Notes: a model not told the origin generated them from the letters alone. 64,000 bases of DNA from Lacisediminihabitans sp040549525 (GCF_040549525.1 NZ_JBEPTM010000004.1:248001-312000), one strand, 5' to 3'; counted from the stretch's first letter, positions 41,300 to 50,138 are shown. Made by a program: numbers and translations.

Positions 41300-42224
41300 C
41301 GATTCGCCGTTCGAACGTGCTGTCGACAGGTACCTGCGACATGTCTCGATCGAGCGTGGCCTCTCGTCGAACACCGTGGCCGCCTACCGTCGCGATCTTT
41401 CGGCGTACGGTCGTCAGCTTGCTGACACAGGTGTGATCGCCCCGGAGCAGATCACCGCTGCACACGTCTCGGCCTTCGCGCTGCACCTGCGCACCCGGTC
41501 CGAGAATCCGCTCACGGCATCCTCGATGGCGCGGATGCTGTCGTCCGTGCGCAGCCTGCATCGCTTCCTGCTGGACGAGGGTCTGGTGACGGTGGATGTC
41601 GCCGCCGACGTCACCCCGCCGAAACTCGCGAGCCGGCTCCCGAAGGCGATCACCATCGAGCAGGTGACGGCGGTGCTCGATGCCGCCTCGGGGGATGACC
41701 TCCAGTCGCTGCGGGACCGCGCCCTTCTGGAGCTGCTCTACGCCACCGGCGCTCGTATCTCCGAGGCCATCGACCTGAACGTGGACGACGTGATCGGCAC
41801 GGAAGGGCACAGCGTCGACGTCGTCCGACTGTTCGGCAAGGGGGGAAAGCAGCGGATCGTGCCCCTCGGGTCCTACGCTCAGGCCGCCATCGACGCATAT
41901 CTGGTGAGAGCGCGGCCACTGCTCTCCACCCGGGGCAAGGCGACCCCGGCACTCTTTCTCGGCATCCGCGGTCAGCGAGTGTCGCGGCAGAACGCGTGGC
42001 TGATCATCCGCGCGCGGGCGGAGCAGGCGAAGCTCGGCTTCGAGATCTCGCCCCACACCTTCCGACACTCGTTCGCGACGCACCTGCTCGCCGGTGGCGC
42101 CGATGTGCGCGTCGTGCAGGAGCTGCTCGGGCATTCCTCTGTCGCCACGACGCAGATCTACACCCTGGTGACGGCGGACACCCTGCGCGACATGTACACG
42201 ACGGCGCATCCGCGAGCTCGCTGA
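41292..42224 (+). CDS. xerD: Site-specific tyrosine recombinase XerD
   Basis: A 310-residue recombinase that resolves chromosome dimers at dif with XerC. The N-terminal core-binding domain begins FERAVDRYLRHVSIERGLSSNT. The catalytic set is complete: Arg in ATGARISEAIDL, Lys in LFGKGGKQRIVPL, His-x-x-Arg in HTFRHSFATHLL, His in LGHSSV and Tyr in TQIYTLVT. The start is the GTG at 41292, overlapping the NUDIX stop. FtsK, its activator, is encoded at 15.7 kb. It provides an intact reference for the diverged recombinase-like proteins at 54-56 kb. Confidence 0.96.
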   Translation: MTDDSPFERAVDRYLRHVSIERGLSSNTVAAYRRDLSAYGRQLADTGVIAPEQITAAHVSAFALHLRTRSENPLTASSMARMLSSVRSLHRFLLDEGLVTVDVAADVTPPKLASRLPKAITIEQVTAVLDAASGDDLQSLRDRALLELLYATGARISEAIDLNVDDVIGTEGHSVDVVRLFGKGGKQRIVPLGSYAQAAIDAYLVRARPLLSTRGKATPALFLGIRGQRVSRQNAWLIIRARAEQAKLGFEISPHTFRHSFATHLLAGGADVRVVQELLGHSSVATTQIYTLVTADTLRDMYTTAHPRAR

Positions 42225-42326
42225 GCCCGGCGGATGTGGCGTGCGCCCTCCCCGCCGCGCCTCGACCGTCATGAGGTGCGGCCCCGGTGCGCCCGGCGGA
42301 ACTCGCCGGTGGCGCCGCCCGCCAGC

Positions 42327-42374
42327 CCGTCACAAACTGCTGGCCCGTTGCTGTGGGGGAGCGTTTTGTGACGG
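42327..42374. repeat. 48-nt hairpin repeat, unit 1
   Basis: CCGTCACAAA and TTTGTGACGG form perfect outer arms; the inner CTGCT/AGCG region pairs imperfectly around GGCCCGTTGCTGTGGGGG. Confidence 0.8.
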
Positions 42375-42528
42375 TTCGGCGGATGCCGCTGGTCCGGCGC
42401 CAGGGTCGTCGAGCGCAGCGGGTGGCGGGTGAGAGCCTGGCGGAACGCGCCCGGCCCGCCGCCCGCCCGGCCGAACGCGCCCGCCGGAACTCGCCCGTCC
42501 CGCCGCCCGCTCCCGGTCGGCCGCCCAT

Positions 42529-42576
42529 CCGTCACAAACTGCTGGCCCGTTGCTGCGGGGGAGCATTTTGAGACGG
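42529..42576. repeat. 48-nt hairpin repeat, unit 2
   Basis: Same as unit 1 with TTTGAGACGG as right arm, one mismatch to the left arm CCGTCACAAA. Confidence 0.8.
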
Positions 42577-42668
42577 TTCGGCGGATGCCGCTGGTCCAGC
42601 GCCAGGGGCGTCGAGCGCAGGGGGTGGCGAGTGAGAGCCCGGCGGAACGCGCCCGGTCGGCCGCCCAT

Positions 42669-42716
42669 CCGTCACAAACTGCTGGCCCGTTGCTGCGGGG
42701 GAGCGTTTTGTGATGG
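42669..42716. repeat. 48-nt hairpin repeat, unit 3
   Basis: Same as unit 2 in the loop; right arm TTTGTGATGG leaves a G-T pair. Confidence 0.8.
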
Positions 42717-42851
42717 TTCGGCGGATGCCGCTGGTCAGGCGCCGGGGGCGTCGAGCGCAGGGGATGGCGAGTGAGAGCCCGGCGGAACGCGCCCGGCGGA
42801 ACTCGCCCGTCCCGCCGCCCGCTCGTCGGGAAGGCCCGCCCCGCCACCCAT

Positions 42852-42899
42852 CCGTCATAAACTGCTGGCCCGCTGTTGTGAGGGAGTGTTTTGTGACGG
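42852..42899. repeat. 48-nt hairpin repeat, unit 4
   Basis: Left arm CCGTCATAAA, right arm TTTGTGACGG. The loop has diverged (CGCTGTTGTGAGG). Confidence 0.78.
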
Positions 42900-43023
42900 T
42901 TCGGCGGATGCCGCCCGCCAGGTGTCGCGGCCGGCCGTGTGATGCGGCCCGCCAGGTGTCGCGGCCGGCAGTGTGGCGCGTCGACGCCAACATCCCCGCG
43001 GCACATGCCGCTCCCCGCGTCAT

Positions 43024-43071
43024 CCGTCACAAAGTGTGCTTTCGGCTCCGGGAGGGAGCACTTTCTGACGG
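43024..43071. repeat. 48-nt hairpin repeat, unit 5 (diverged)
   Basis: CCGTCACAAAGTG pairs with CACTTTCTGACGG around a new loop (TTCGGCTCCGGGAGGG). Stem and total length are kept while the loop sequence is different, which points to selection or copying on structure. Confidence 0.75.
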
Positions 43072-43268
43072 ATCGGCGGATATCTCCCAGCAGCAGGCAG
43101 CAACAGGCAGCAACCCACCGACGGCTACCGACGGCAACCGACGACACCACCGCCAATAGCCCCACCCCGGCACACCGCGCGTGGCGAGTCTGACGGGGCG
43201 GCGCACACGCCATCGATAGAATCGTCCTAATCGGCAGCGGCCGGTGCTCAACGGTAAGGAATGTCGGG

Positions 43269-44159
43269 ATGACAGCGAAGCGGGACAAATCGGCTGAGGA
43301 ACTCCCCGGTTTCGATCGCGTCGCCACCGGCCCGACCGGTCGCCCGCTCACCGTCTTCGCGGAGCCTCCGGTTCTGGCCTCCAACGGTCCCGCGCGAATC
43401 ATCGCCCTCTGCAACCAGAAGGGCGGTGTCGGCAAGACAACGACCGCCATCAGCCTCGGCGCCGCGCTGGCCGGTTATGGCCGCCGGGTGCTCGCCATCG
43501 ACTTCGATCCGCAGGGGGCCCTGTCTGCCGGCCTCGGCGTGGCCTCCCACGAGGGCTCGAACATCTACGACCTCATGCTCGCAACCGTGAAGGATGCCCA
43601 CCAGGCCATCCGCACGACGTCCACCCCTGGCCTCGATGTCATTCCGGCCAACATCGATCTCTCCGCGGCCGAGGTACACCTCGTGAACGAGGTGGCGCGC
43701 GAGCAGATTCTGGCGCGCGTGCTCCGCCAGGTGAGCGGCGAGTACGACGTGATCCTCATCGACTGCCAGCCCTCGCTCGGTCTGCTCACTGTCAATGCCC
43801 TGACAGCCGCGCACGGTGTGCTCATCCCGCTCGAGTGCGAGTTCTTCGCCCTTCGCGGGGTGGCGCTGCTGGTCGAGACCATCGACAAGGTCAAGGACCG
43901 CCTCAATCCCGCCCTGCAGCTCGACGGCATTCTCGCCACCATGTACGATTCCCGCACCCTTCACTCGCGTGAGGTGCTCGAGCGGGTCGTCGAGACCTTC
44001 GGAGACCGCGTCTTCGAGACCGTGATCGGGCGCACCGTGAAGTTCCCGGATGCGAGCGTCTCCGGCACCCCGATCACGCAGTTCGCTCCCGATCACGCGG
44101 CAGCCGGGGCCTACCGCCAGCTGGCCAGAGAGTTGATCGCCCGTGGCGCGGTCGCCTGA
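43269..44159 (+). CDS. ParA/Soj-family ATPase of the xerD-scpAB cluster
   Basis: A 296-residue deviant-Walker ATPase. NQKGGVGKTTTAISLG is the Walker A motif with the signature lysine, LAIDFDPQGALS is the A' region, and VILIDCQPSLGLLTVNAL is Walker B. No ParB gene is adjacent. A ParA-like gene at this place, before scpA and scpB, is conserved in actinobacteria and distinct from the origin-proximal parAB pair. A role in chromosome segregation or positioning is likely but not proven. It overlaps scpA by 17 bases. Confidence 0.93.
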   Translation: MTAKRDKSAEELPGFDRVATGPTGRPLTVFAEPPVLASNGPARIIALCNQKGGVGKTTTAISLGAALAGYGRRVLAIDFDPQGALSAGLGVASHEGSNIYDLMLATVKDAHQAIRTTSTPGLDVIPANIDLSAAEVHLVNEVAREQILARVLRQVSGEYDVILIDCQPSLGLLTVNALTAAHGVLIPLECEFFALRGVALLVETIDKVKDRLNPALQLDGILATMYDSRTLHSREVLERVVETFGDRVFETVIGRTVKFPDASVSGTPITQFAPDHAAAGAYRQLARELIARGAVA

Positions 44160-44964
44160 CACGACGGTCGAGCATCCGGAGGCCACCGGCTTCTCGGTGA
44201 GCCTCAGCAACTTCAACGGTCCGTTCGATCTGTTGCTGTCGCTGATCGGCAAGCATGAGCTGGACATCACCGAGATCTCCCTCAGCATCGTCACGGGTGA
44301 GTTCATCGCCTATCTCAAGCAGCTCGACACCGCGACGGAACTCGACCAGGCAAGCGAGTTCCTGGTCGTCGCCGCAACCCTGCTCGACCTCAAGGTGGCG
44401 GGGCTGCTCCCGCAGGGCGAGTTGGTGGATGCCGAGGACGTGGCGCTGCTCGAAGCTCGCGACCTCCTGTTCGCGCGCCTGCTGCAGTATCGGGCCTTCA
44501 AGGAGGTCACGACCTGGTTCTCCGCGCAGCTCGATGCCGAGTCGACCCGGCATGTGCGCACGGTTCGGCTGGAGGAGAAGTTCCGCAAGCAAACGCCGGA
44601 GCTCGTCTGGACCCTCAGCCTCGAGGACTTCGCCGCTATTGCCGCACTCGCATTCGCGCCGCGCGAGCTGCCGACAGTGGGTCTCGACCACCTGCACGCG
44701 CCGCTCGTGAGCATCCGGGAGCAGGCGGCTCACGTCGTCGCGCTGCTGCGCCGCGGCGAGCCGATGACGTTTCGCCAGCTGATCGCCGGTGTCGAGCAGA
44801 AGGGCGTGATCGTGGCGCGCTTTCTCGCGATTCTCGAGCTCTACCGCGGGGCCTCACTCGCCTTCGAGCAGCTGGAACCGCTCGGCGAACTCACCGTGCG
44901 CTGGACCGCCGAACACTGGTCGGAAGAGAACCTCGCGAGCCTGGGATCAGACTATGGAAATTGA
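44143..44964 (+). CDS. scpA: Segregation and condensation protein A
   Basis: A 273-residue kleisin subunit that bridges SMC heads in the condensin complex. FSVSLSNFNGPFDLLLSLIGKHELDITEISLSIVT is the conserved N-terminal kleisin helix region, and the C-terminal winged helix is around MTFRQLIAGVEQKGVIVARFLAILELYR. The start is the GTG at 44143, inside parA; the next in-frame methionine would remove the N-terminal motif. It overlaps scpB by 11 bases. Confidence 0.95.
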   Translation: MARSPDTTVEHPEATGFSVSLSNFNGPFDLLLSLIGKHELDITEISLSIVTGEFIAYLKQLDTATELDQASEFLVVAATLLDLKVAGLLPQGELVDAEDVALLEARDLLFARLLQYRAFKEVTTWFSAQLDAESTRHVRTVRLEEKFRKQTPELVWTLSLEDFAAIAALAFAPRELPTVGLDHLHAPLVSIREQAAHVVALLRRGEPMTFRQLIAGVEQKGVIVARFLAILELYRGASLAFEQLEPLGELTVRWTAEHWSEENLASLGSDYGN

Positions 44965-45562
44965 CCTGATGGATGAGACCCCCGAGGCGGCGACCCCGCC
45001 GGTGAATGTGGAACGAAGCCTCGAGGCGATCCTCATGATCGCCGACGAACCGCAGACGCTCGTCTCCCTCGCTACCGCTCTCGGCGTGCCCGTCGCGGCC
45101 GTGAGGCAATCGATCGAGCGACTCGTCGCCGACTTCGACGGCCACGGTGAGGGTGTGGCCGGCGGCATCCGTCGCGGTTTCGAACTTCGCGAGGTGGGGG
45201 GCGGATGGCGCATCTACGTGCGCGGCGAGTATGACGATGTCGTGCGCGACTTCGTGCTCACGCAGAACCCCACGCGCCTGTCGCAGGCCGCTCTCGAGAC
45301 GCTCGCCGTGATCGCCTACAAGCAGCCGATCAGCCGGGGCGCCATCGCGTCGATCCGGGCGGTGAACGTGGATTCCGTCGTGCGTACGCTGCTGGGTCGC
45401 GGCCTCATCACCGAGGCCTTCACCGACAGCGAGACCGGCGCCATCCACTACGCGACCACCGACCTCACCCTCGCCCAGCTGGGCATCAACTCGATCGACG
45501 AGCTGCCGGCGATCTCGCCCCTGCTCTCCGACGGATCGGACGGTTTCTCCGATGGTTTCTGA
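44954..45562 (+). CDS. scpB: Segregation and condensation protein B
   Basis: A 202-residue partner of ScpA with two winged-helix domains. SLEAILMIADEPQTLVSLATALGV opens the first, and RLSQAALETLAVIAYKQPISRGAIASIRAVN is the strongly conserved second-domain motif, followed by RGLITEAF. It binds ScpA and SMC to compact and separate the chromosome. It overlaps scpA and rluB by 11 bases each. Confidence 0.96.
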   Translation: MEIDLMDETPEAATPPVNVERSLEAILMIADEPQTLVSLATALGVPVAAVRQSIERLVADFDGHGEGVAGGIRRGFELREVGGGWRIYVRGEYDDVVRDFVLTQNPTRLSQAALETLAVIAYKQPISRGAIASIRAVNVDSVVRTLLGRGLITEAFTDSETGAIHYATTDLTLAQLGINSIDELPAISPLLSDGSDGFSDGF

Positions 45563-46355
45563 CCTGCCCCCCGGCGCAGCCTCCGATGACGGTGTGCGCC
45601 TGCAGAAGCTCATGGCCGCCGCCGGTGTCGCCTCCCGTCGCGTCTCGGAGAACATGATCGAGGCCGGGCGCGTCGAGGTGAACGGCGAGGTGGTCACGGA
45701 GCTCGGTCGTCGCGTACTCCCGGCGGATCTCGTCTCGGTCGACGGCGTCGCCATCCAACTCGACACCTCGCGCCGCTACCTCATGCTCAACAAGCCCGTC
45801 GGCATCGTCTCATCGCTTCAGGACGATCGCGGCCGCCCCGACCTCCAGCGCTTCGTGTCGCGTTTCGACGAGCGCCTCTTCAACGTCGGCAGGCTCGACG
45901 CACAGACCTCCGGATTGCTCATCCTCACCAACGACGGCGAGCTCGCCCACGTGCTCGCGCATCCGTCGTTCGGCGTGATGAAGACCTACATCGCCAAGGT
46001 GGAGGGCCGGGTGTCACCGCAGACCGTCGCGAAGCTCACCAGCGGCATCGACCTCGAAGACGGGCCGATTGCGGCCGACAAGGCCCGCATCGTCGGGCAG
46101 GCGGGCGCGCGCGAGACGATGGTGGAGATCACTCTGCACTCCGGGCGCAACCGCATCGTGCGACGGATGCTCGAGGAGGTCGGCCATCCGGTGATCGATC
46201 TCGTGCGACGCCAGTTCGGTCCGTTGCACCTCGGTTCGCTCGGGGCCGGGGACATCCGTGACCTCACCAAGGCCGAGCTCGGCGCGCTCCTCACGATCTC
46301 GCGCGACGCGACTGCCGGAAGCCCCGGGGACGCCGACGCCGAGGAGACGGACTGA
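45552..46355 (+). CDS. rluB: 23S rRNA pseudouridine synthase RluB-like
   Basis: A 267-residue RsuA/RluB-family enzyme. The N-terminal S4 RNA-binding domain is VRLQKLMAAAGVASRRVSENMIEAGRVEVNG. The catalytic aspartate is in NVGRLDAQTSGLLILTNDG, and LHSGRNRIVRRMLEEVGHPV is the family C-terminal motif. It probably makes pseudouridine in helix 89 or 90 of 23S rRNA. It is embedded in the scpAB-cmk-der cluster; TGATG coupling links it to the chorismate mutase gene. Confidence 0.94.
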   Translation: MVSDLPPGAASDDGVRLQKLMAAAGVASRRVSENMIEAGRVEVNGEVVTELGRRVLPADLVSVDGVAIQLDTSRRYLMLNKPVGIVSSLQDDRGRPDLQRFVSRFDERLFNVGRLDAQTSGLLILTNDGELAHVLAHPSFGVMKTYIAKVEGRVSPQTVAKLTSGIDLEDGPIAADKARIVGQAGARETMVEITLHSGRNRIVRRMLEEVGHPVIDLVRRQFGPLHLGSLGAGDIRDLTKAELGALLTISRDATAGSPGDADAEETD

Positions 46356-46717
46356 TGGCGGTACGCGCCGTTCGCGGAGCCATCCAGCTCGATCGGGACG
46401 ACCGGGCCGAGGTGCTGCACGCCACCGCCGAGCTGCTGTCGAAGGCCCTGCACGCCAACGAGATCGACACCGACGCCCTGATCTCGGTAATGTTCACCGC
46501 GACGCCCGACATCACCAGCGAGTTCCCCGCCCTCGCGGCGCGGGAGCTTGGGCTCGGCGACGTGCCCCTGATGTGCGCGGTGGAGATGGATGTCGTCGGC
46601 TCGATGCCGCTCGTCATCCGGCTGATGGCCCTGGTGGAGTCAGACACCCCGCGCAAATACATCGTGCACACCTACCTTCGGGGAGCGGTCGCGCTGCGGC
46701 TCGACCTCGCCCAATAG
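46355..46717 (+). CDS. aroH: Chorismate mutase, AroH type
   Basis: A 120-residue pseudo-alpha/beta barrel protein of the Bacillus AroH class, converting chorismate to prephenate. VRAVRGAIQLDRDD contains the N-terminal active-site Arg, SVMFTATPDITSEFPALAAR is the central signature, and YIVHTYLRGAVALR carries the Tyr and Arg of the product pocket. It feeds TyrA, encoded 31 bases downstream. Its ATG overlaps the rluB stop by one base. Confidence 0.93.
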   Translation: MAVRAVRGAIQLDRDDRAEVLHATAELLSKALHANEIDTDALISVMFTATPDITSEFPALAARELGLGDVPLMCAVEMDVVGSMPLVIRLMALVESDTPRKYIVHTYLRGAVALRLDLAQ

Positions 46718-46748
46718 ACCTCGCCTCTAGAGCAACGGAAACCAGACC

Positions 46749-47840
46749 ATGAACGGAAGCCGCATGATCGGCCAGGTGCGCGTCGTCGGCACCGGACTCC
46801 TCGGCGCGAGCGTCGGCCTCGGGCTCCGCGCCCTCGGCGTCGACGTGATCGTGCACGACTCCTCGCCGGCGAACCTGAGCCTCGCCATCGACTACGGGGC
46901 GGGCCGCGCCGCCCGCGATACCGATAATCCACGGCTGGTTGTCGTGGCGGTGCCCCCGGATGTCACGGCGCGGGTGATCGCCGAAGAACTCGCCGCCTTC
47001 CCTGATGCCCTGGTCACCGATGTCTCGAGCGTGAAGGTGGCGGTGCTGGCCGGGGTGCGGGACTCCGGAGCCGACGTGAACCGGTATGTGGGATCGCATC
47101 CCCTTGCCGGCCGCGAGCGGGGCGGGCCGATCTCGGCTCGTGGCGACCTGTTTCTCGGACGCCCCTGGGTCATCACCCCGCACGACGGGATGCCGGCCGC
47201 GCAGGTGGGGGTCATCGAAGACCTCGTGCTGGACCTCGGCGCGGTTCCCGTGATCATGACGGCCGAGCAGCACGACACCAGTGTCGCCCTCGTCTCCCAC
47301 GTCCCACAGGTCATCGCCTCCCTGCTGGCCCGGCGCCTCAGCGGGGGCACCGAATCCGCCCTCTCCCTCTCCGGGCAGGGGTTGCGTGACACCACCCGCA
47401 TCGCCTCGAGCGATGCCGAGCTGTGGGTGCAGATTCTCGGAGCGAACGCTGCCGCGGTCACGGCAGTGCTGCGGGAGTACCGCGCCGACCTCGATCGAGC
47501 CATCGACACCCTCGACGCCCCACAGCTGCCCGGCGCCCGTCGCGCCCTCGCGGAGCTTCTCGCCGGCGGCAACACCGGGGTGGCCCGCATCCCCGGAAAA
47601 CACGGCCAGGATCGCCGCTTCAACCAGATCATCGTCATGGTCGATGACAAGCCGGGTGAGTTGGCTCGCCTGCTGACAGAGATTGGAGACATCGGAGTGA
47701 ACATGGAAGACCTGAGGCTGGAGCACTCGCCGGGGCAGCAGATCGGCCTCGCCGAGATCTCCGTCGTGCCCGAAGCCGAGTCCGGACTCGTCGCCGACCT
47801 CGAGGCGCGCGGCTGGCGCATCGCCCAGGTGAGCGCGTGA
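46749..47840 (+). CDS. tyrA: Prephenate dehydrogenase
   Basis: A 363-residue NAD-dependent enzyme of tyrosine synthesis. The Rossmann motif is VRVVGTGLLGASVGLGLR. VTDVSSVK, GSHPLAGRERGGP and the histidine in LVSHVPQVIASLLARR are the prephenate-site motifs. A C-terminal ACT domain (about 295-360, IIVMVDDKPGELARLLTEIG) suggests feedback control by an amino acid. A second ATG five codons in has a nearer GGAAG. It overlaps cmk by four bases. Confidence 0.95.
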   Translation: MNGSRMIGQVRVVGTGLLGASVGLGLRALGVDVIVHDSSPANLSLAIDYGAGRAARDTDNPRLVVVAVPPDVTARVIAEELAAFPDALVTDVSSVKVAVLAGVRDSGADVNRYVGSHPLAGRERGGPISARGDLFLGRPWVITPHDGMPAAQVGVIEDLVLDLGAVPVIMTAEQHDTSVALVSHVPQVIASLLARRLSGGTESALSLSGQGLRDTTRIASSDAELWVQILGANAAAVTAVLREYRADLDRAIDTLDAPQLPGARRALAELLAGGNTGVARIPGKHGQDRRFNQIIVMVDDKPGELARLLTEIGDIGVNMEDLRLEHSPGQQIGLAEISVVPEAESGLVADLEARGWRIAQVSA

Positions 47841-48523
47841 GCGCCCGTTCGGTGAGCGGTGGGCGGGTGGTCGTCGCCGTCGATGGTCCGGCCGGAAGCG
47901 GCAAGTCGAGCGTGAGCCGGGCATCCGCTCGGGCCCTCGGTTTCGACTACCAGGACAGCGGCGCCGCCTATCGGGCGCTCGCGTGGTTCGCGCTCGAGAA
48001 CGGCGTCGACACCGCGGATGCCGACGCCGTGATCGCCTCGCTGCCCGCGTTCGCCTACGAGATCGGCATCGATCCCGACGACTATTTCGTGCGGGTCGGG
48101 GGAGTGGATGTCACGGACGCTATCCGTGACCCCCGCATCTCTGCAGTGGTGAGCCAGGTCGCGCGGGTTCCCGTGGTGCGTGCCTACCTCGTGGACCTGT
48201 TCCGAGGGGTCATTGATCGCAGCGAACGGCCCGGCATCATCACCGAGGGACGCGACATCACGACCGTGGTCTGCCCGGACGCCGATGTGCGGATACTGCT
48301 CACGGCTTCTGAAGAAGCTAGAATGGCGAGGCGTTCCGCTGAGTTACCCACGGAGTCGGCTGCGGCCGTTGCCGAAAAGCTCAGTTCTCGAGATGCCCAG
48401 GACTCCCGGGTTGTCGACTTCATGAACGCCGCCGAGGGTGTGACCACCCTCGATTCAACAGATCTCGACTTCGACCAGACCGTGCAGGCGGTAGTGGCCC
48501 TCGTGGCTCCGCTGGTCGAGTAG
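47837..48523 (+). CDS. cmk: Cytidylate kinase
   Basis: A 228-residue CMP/dCMP kinase. The P-loop is VAVDGPAGSGKSSVSRASA; LGFDYQDSGAAYRALAW and TEGRDITTVVCPDADVRILLTA are the CMP-binding and lid-region motifs. Start GTG within the tyrA stop. The final codons (LVE and stop) are formed by a GGTCGAGTAG sequence of the dispersed repeat family, so the end of the protein may have been set by a repeat insertion. Confidence 0.95.
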   Translation: MSARSVSGGRVVVAVDGPAGSGKSSVSRASARALGFDYQDSGAAYRALAWFALENGVDTADADAVIASLPAFAYEIGIDPDDYFVRVGGVDVTDAIRDPRISAVVSQVARVPVVRAYLVDLFRGVIDRSERPGIITEGRDITTVVCPDADVRILLTASEEARMARRSAELPTESAAAVAEKLSSRDAQDSRVVDFMNAAEGVTTLDSTDLDFDQTVQAVVALVAPLVE

Positions 48524-48580
48524 GGCCGCTGAAGCACATTTTTGTTGGTCGAGTAGGCCGTCCACGGCCGTATCGAGACC
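48512..48580. repeat. Two GGTCGAGTAG repeat units between cmk and der
   Basis: A short unit (from 48512) supplies the cmk stop codon. A full unit at 48547-48580 has GGTCGAGTAGGCCGT facing ACGGCCGTATCGAGACC, a near-perfect hairpin with a two-base loop. It ends 19 bases before the der ATG. Confidence 0.7.
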
Positions 48581-48599
48581 CACTCCAAAGGAAACCCCC

Positions 48600-50123
48600 A
48601 TGCCAGACAACAACGACCAAGAGCACGACGAATACGGCGATCTCGACCCGAAGCTGAGCGAGAAGCTCGCGGTGCTCGATGAGTCCGACGCGCTCATGCG
48701 GGCCAATGCGCTGCGTGCGGGCCTCGAGGATTACGACCTCGATGAGGAAGACCGCGACATCCTCGACTCCGCGTCGGATGATCCGGATGCCGTCACCTAC
48801 CTCCCGGCGCTTCCGGTGCTCGCGATCGTCGGCCGCCCCAACGTGGGCAAGTCGGCGCTCGTCAACCGCATCCTCGGCCGTCGTGAGGCGGTCGTTCAGG
48901 ACACCCCGGGCGTCACCCGCGACCGCGTGACCTACAAGGGCGAGTGGGCCGGACGCAAGTTCACCCTCGTCGACACCGGCGGCTGGGAGCCGGATGCCAA
49001 GGGCATCAACGCCTCCGTCGCCGCCCAGGCAGAGATCGCGATCGACCTCGCCGATGCCGTGCTGTTCGTCGTCGACGCCACCGTCGGGGCCACCAGCACC
49101 GACGAACACGTCGTGCGCATGCTGCGTTCCACCAGCAAGCCCGTGATCCTCGCCGCCAACAAGGTGGATGACGCGCGCCAGGAGCCGGAGGCCGCCGGTC
49201 TCTGGAGCCTCGGCCTCGGCGAACCGTGGCCGGTCTCCGCGCTTCACGGTCGTGGGGTCGCCGACCTGCTCGATCACGTGCTCACCATCCTTCCCGAGGT
49301 CTCGGCCGTCGCGAAGGAAGAGGTCGGCGGACCCCGCCGCGTCGCCATCCTCGGCCGCCCGAACGTCGGCAAGTCGAGCCTGCTCAACAAGGCCGTCGGC
49401 GAAGAGCGGGTCGTGGTCAACGAGCTCGCCGGAACCACGCGCGACCCGGTCGACGAGCAGGTCGAGCTCGGCGGCAAGGTGTGGCGCTTCGTCGATACCG
49501 CGGGCATCCGTCGGCGCATGAATCTGGCCCAGGGAGCCGACTTCTACGCCTCGCTGCGTACCAGCGCCGCCCTCGAGAAGGCGGAAGTGGCCGTCGTCGT
49601 GCTCGACGTGAGCGACGTGATCAGCGAGCAGGACGTGCGCATCATCGACCTCGTGCTCGAGTCCGGTCGCGCCCTGGTGCTCGCCTTCAACAAGTGGGAC
49701 CTGATGGATGACGACCGCCGCCGCTACCTCGAGCGCGAGATCGAGCAGGACCTCGCGCACGTGGCCTGGGCCCCGCGCGTCAACATCTCCGCGAAGACCG
49801 GTCGTCACCTCGAGAAGCTGGTTCCCGCGCTCGAACTCGCGCTCGCCTCGTGGGACACCCGCATCCCCACCGGAAAGTTCAACGCTCTCGTCGCCGAGCT
49901 CGCGGCCGAGCATCCGCACCCGGTTCGTGGCGGCAAGCAGCCGCGCATCCTCTTCGGAACCCAGGCCGCGACGCGCCCGCCGACGTTCGTGCTGTTCACC
50001 ACCGGATTCCTCGACCCCGGCTATCGTCGCTTCATCACGCGCCGCCTGCGCGAGATCTTCGGCTTCGAGGGCAGCCCGATCAACGTGAACATGCGGGTGC
50101 GCGAGCGCCGCAAGCGCACGTAG
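48600..50123 (+). CDS. der: Ribosome biogenesis GTPase Der (EngA)
   Basis: A 507-residue double GTPase needed for 50S subunit assembly. The two G domains have G1 motifs GRPNVGKSALVN and GRPNVGKSSLLN, G3 DTGGW and DTAGI, and G4 ANKVD and FNKWD. A KH-like C-terminal domain ends in a basic tail (RVRERRKRT). An acidic N-terminal extension of about 75 residues precedes the first G domain, as in other actinobacterial Der proteins. AAAGGAAA precedes the ATG. Confidence 0.97.
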   Translation: MPDNNDQEHDEYGDLDPKLSEKLAVLDESDALMRANALRAGLEDYDLDEEDRDILDSASDDPDAVTYLPALPVLAIVGRPNVGKSALVNRILGRREAVVQDTPGVTRDRVTYKGEWAGRKFTLVDTGGWEPDAKGINASVAAQAEIAIDLADAVLFVVDATVGATSTDEHVVRMLRSTSKPVILAANKVDDARQEPEAAGLWSLGLGEPWPVSALHGRGVADLLDHVLTILPEVSAVAKEEVGGPRRVAILGRPNVGKSSLLNKAVGEERVVVNELAGTTRDPVDEQVELGGKVWRFVDTAGIRRRMNLAQGADFYASLRTSAALEKAEVAVVVLDVSDVISEQDVRIIDLVLESGRALVLAFNKWDLMDDDRRRYLEREIEQDLAHVAWAPRVNISAKTGRHLEKLVPALELALASWDTRIPTGKFNALVAELAAEHPHPVRGGKQPRILFGTQAATRPPTFVLFTTGFLDPGYRRFITRRLREIFGFEGSPINVNMRVRERRKRT

Positions 50124-50138
50124 CGCCGCAGCCCCGCC

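Larger units (their letters stand above)
42225..43268. other. 1.04-kb gene-free repeat region between xerD and parA
   Basis: No gene is supported. The stretch is built from repeated blocks: five 48-nt hairpins, each followed or preceded by shared GC-rich text such as CGGCGGATGCCGCTGGT, GTCGAGCGCAG and CGGAACGCGCCCGG. Blocks 2-3 and 3-4 look like tandem duplications of about 140-180 bases. The right end (43085-43150) has short runs of GGCAGCAAC and ACCGACGGC. A promoter for parA should lie in 43190-43260. Confidence 0.75.

Noticed and set aside
42225..43268. CRISPR array
   Set aside because: The repeats are palindromic, 140-200 bases apart, with related rather than unique spacers, and no cas genes are present.
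42269..43450. A long minus-strand open frame of about 390 codons through the xerD-parA repeat region
   Set aside because: Its translation only mirrors the DNA repeats, it runs into parA on the other strand, and it has no family features or good start.
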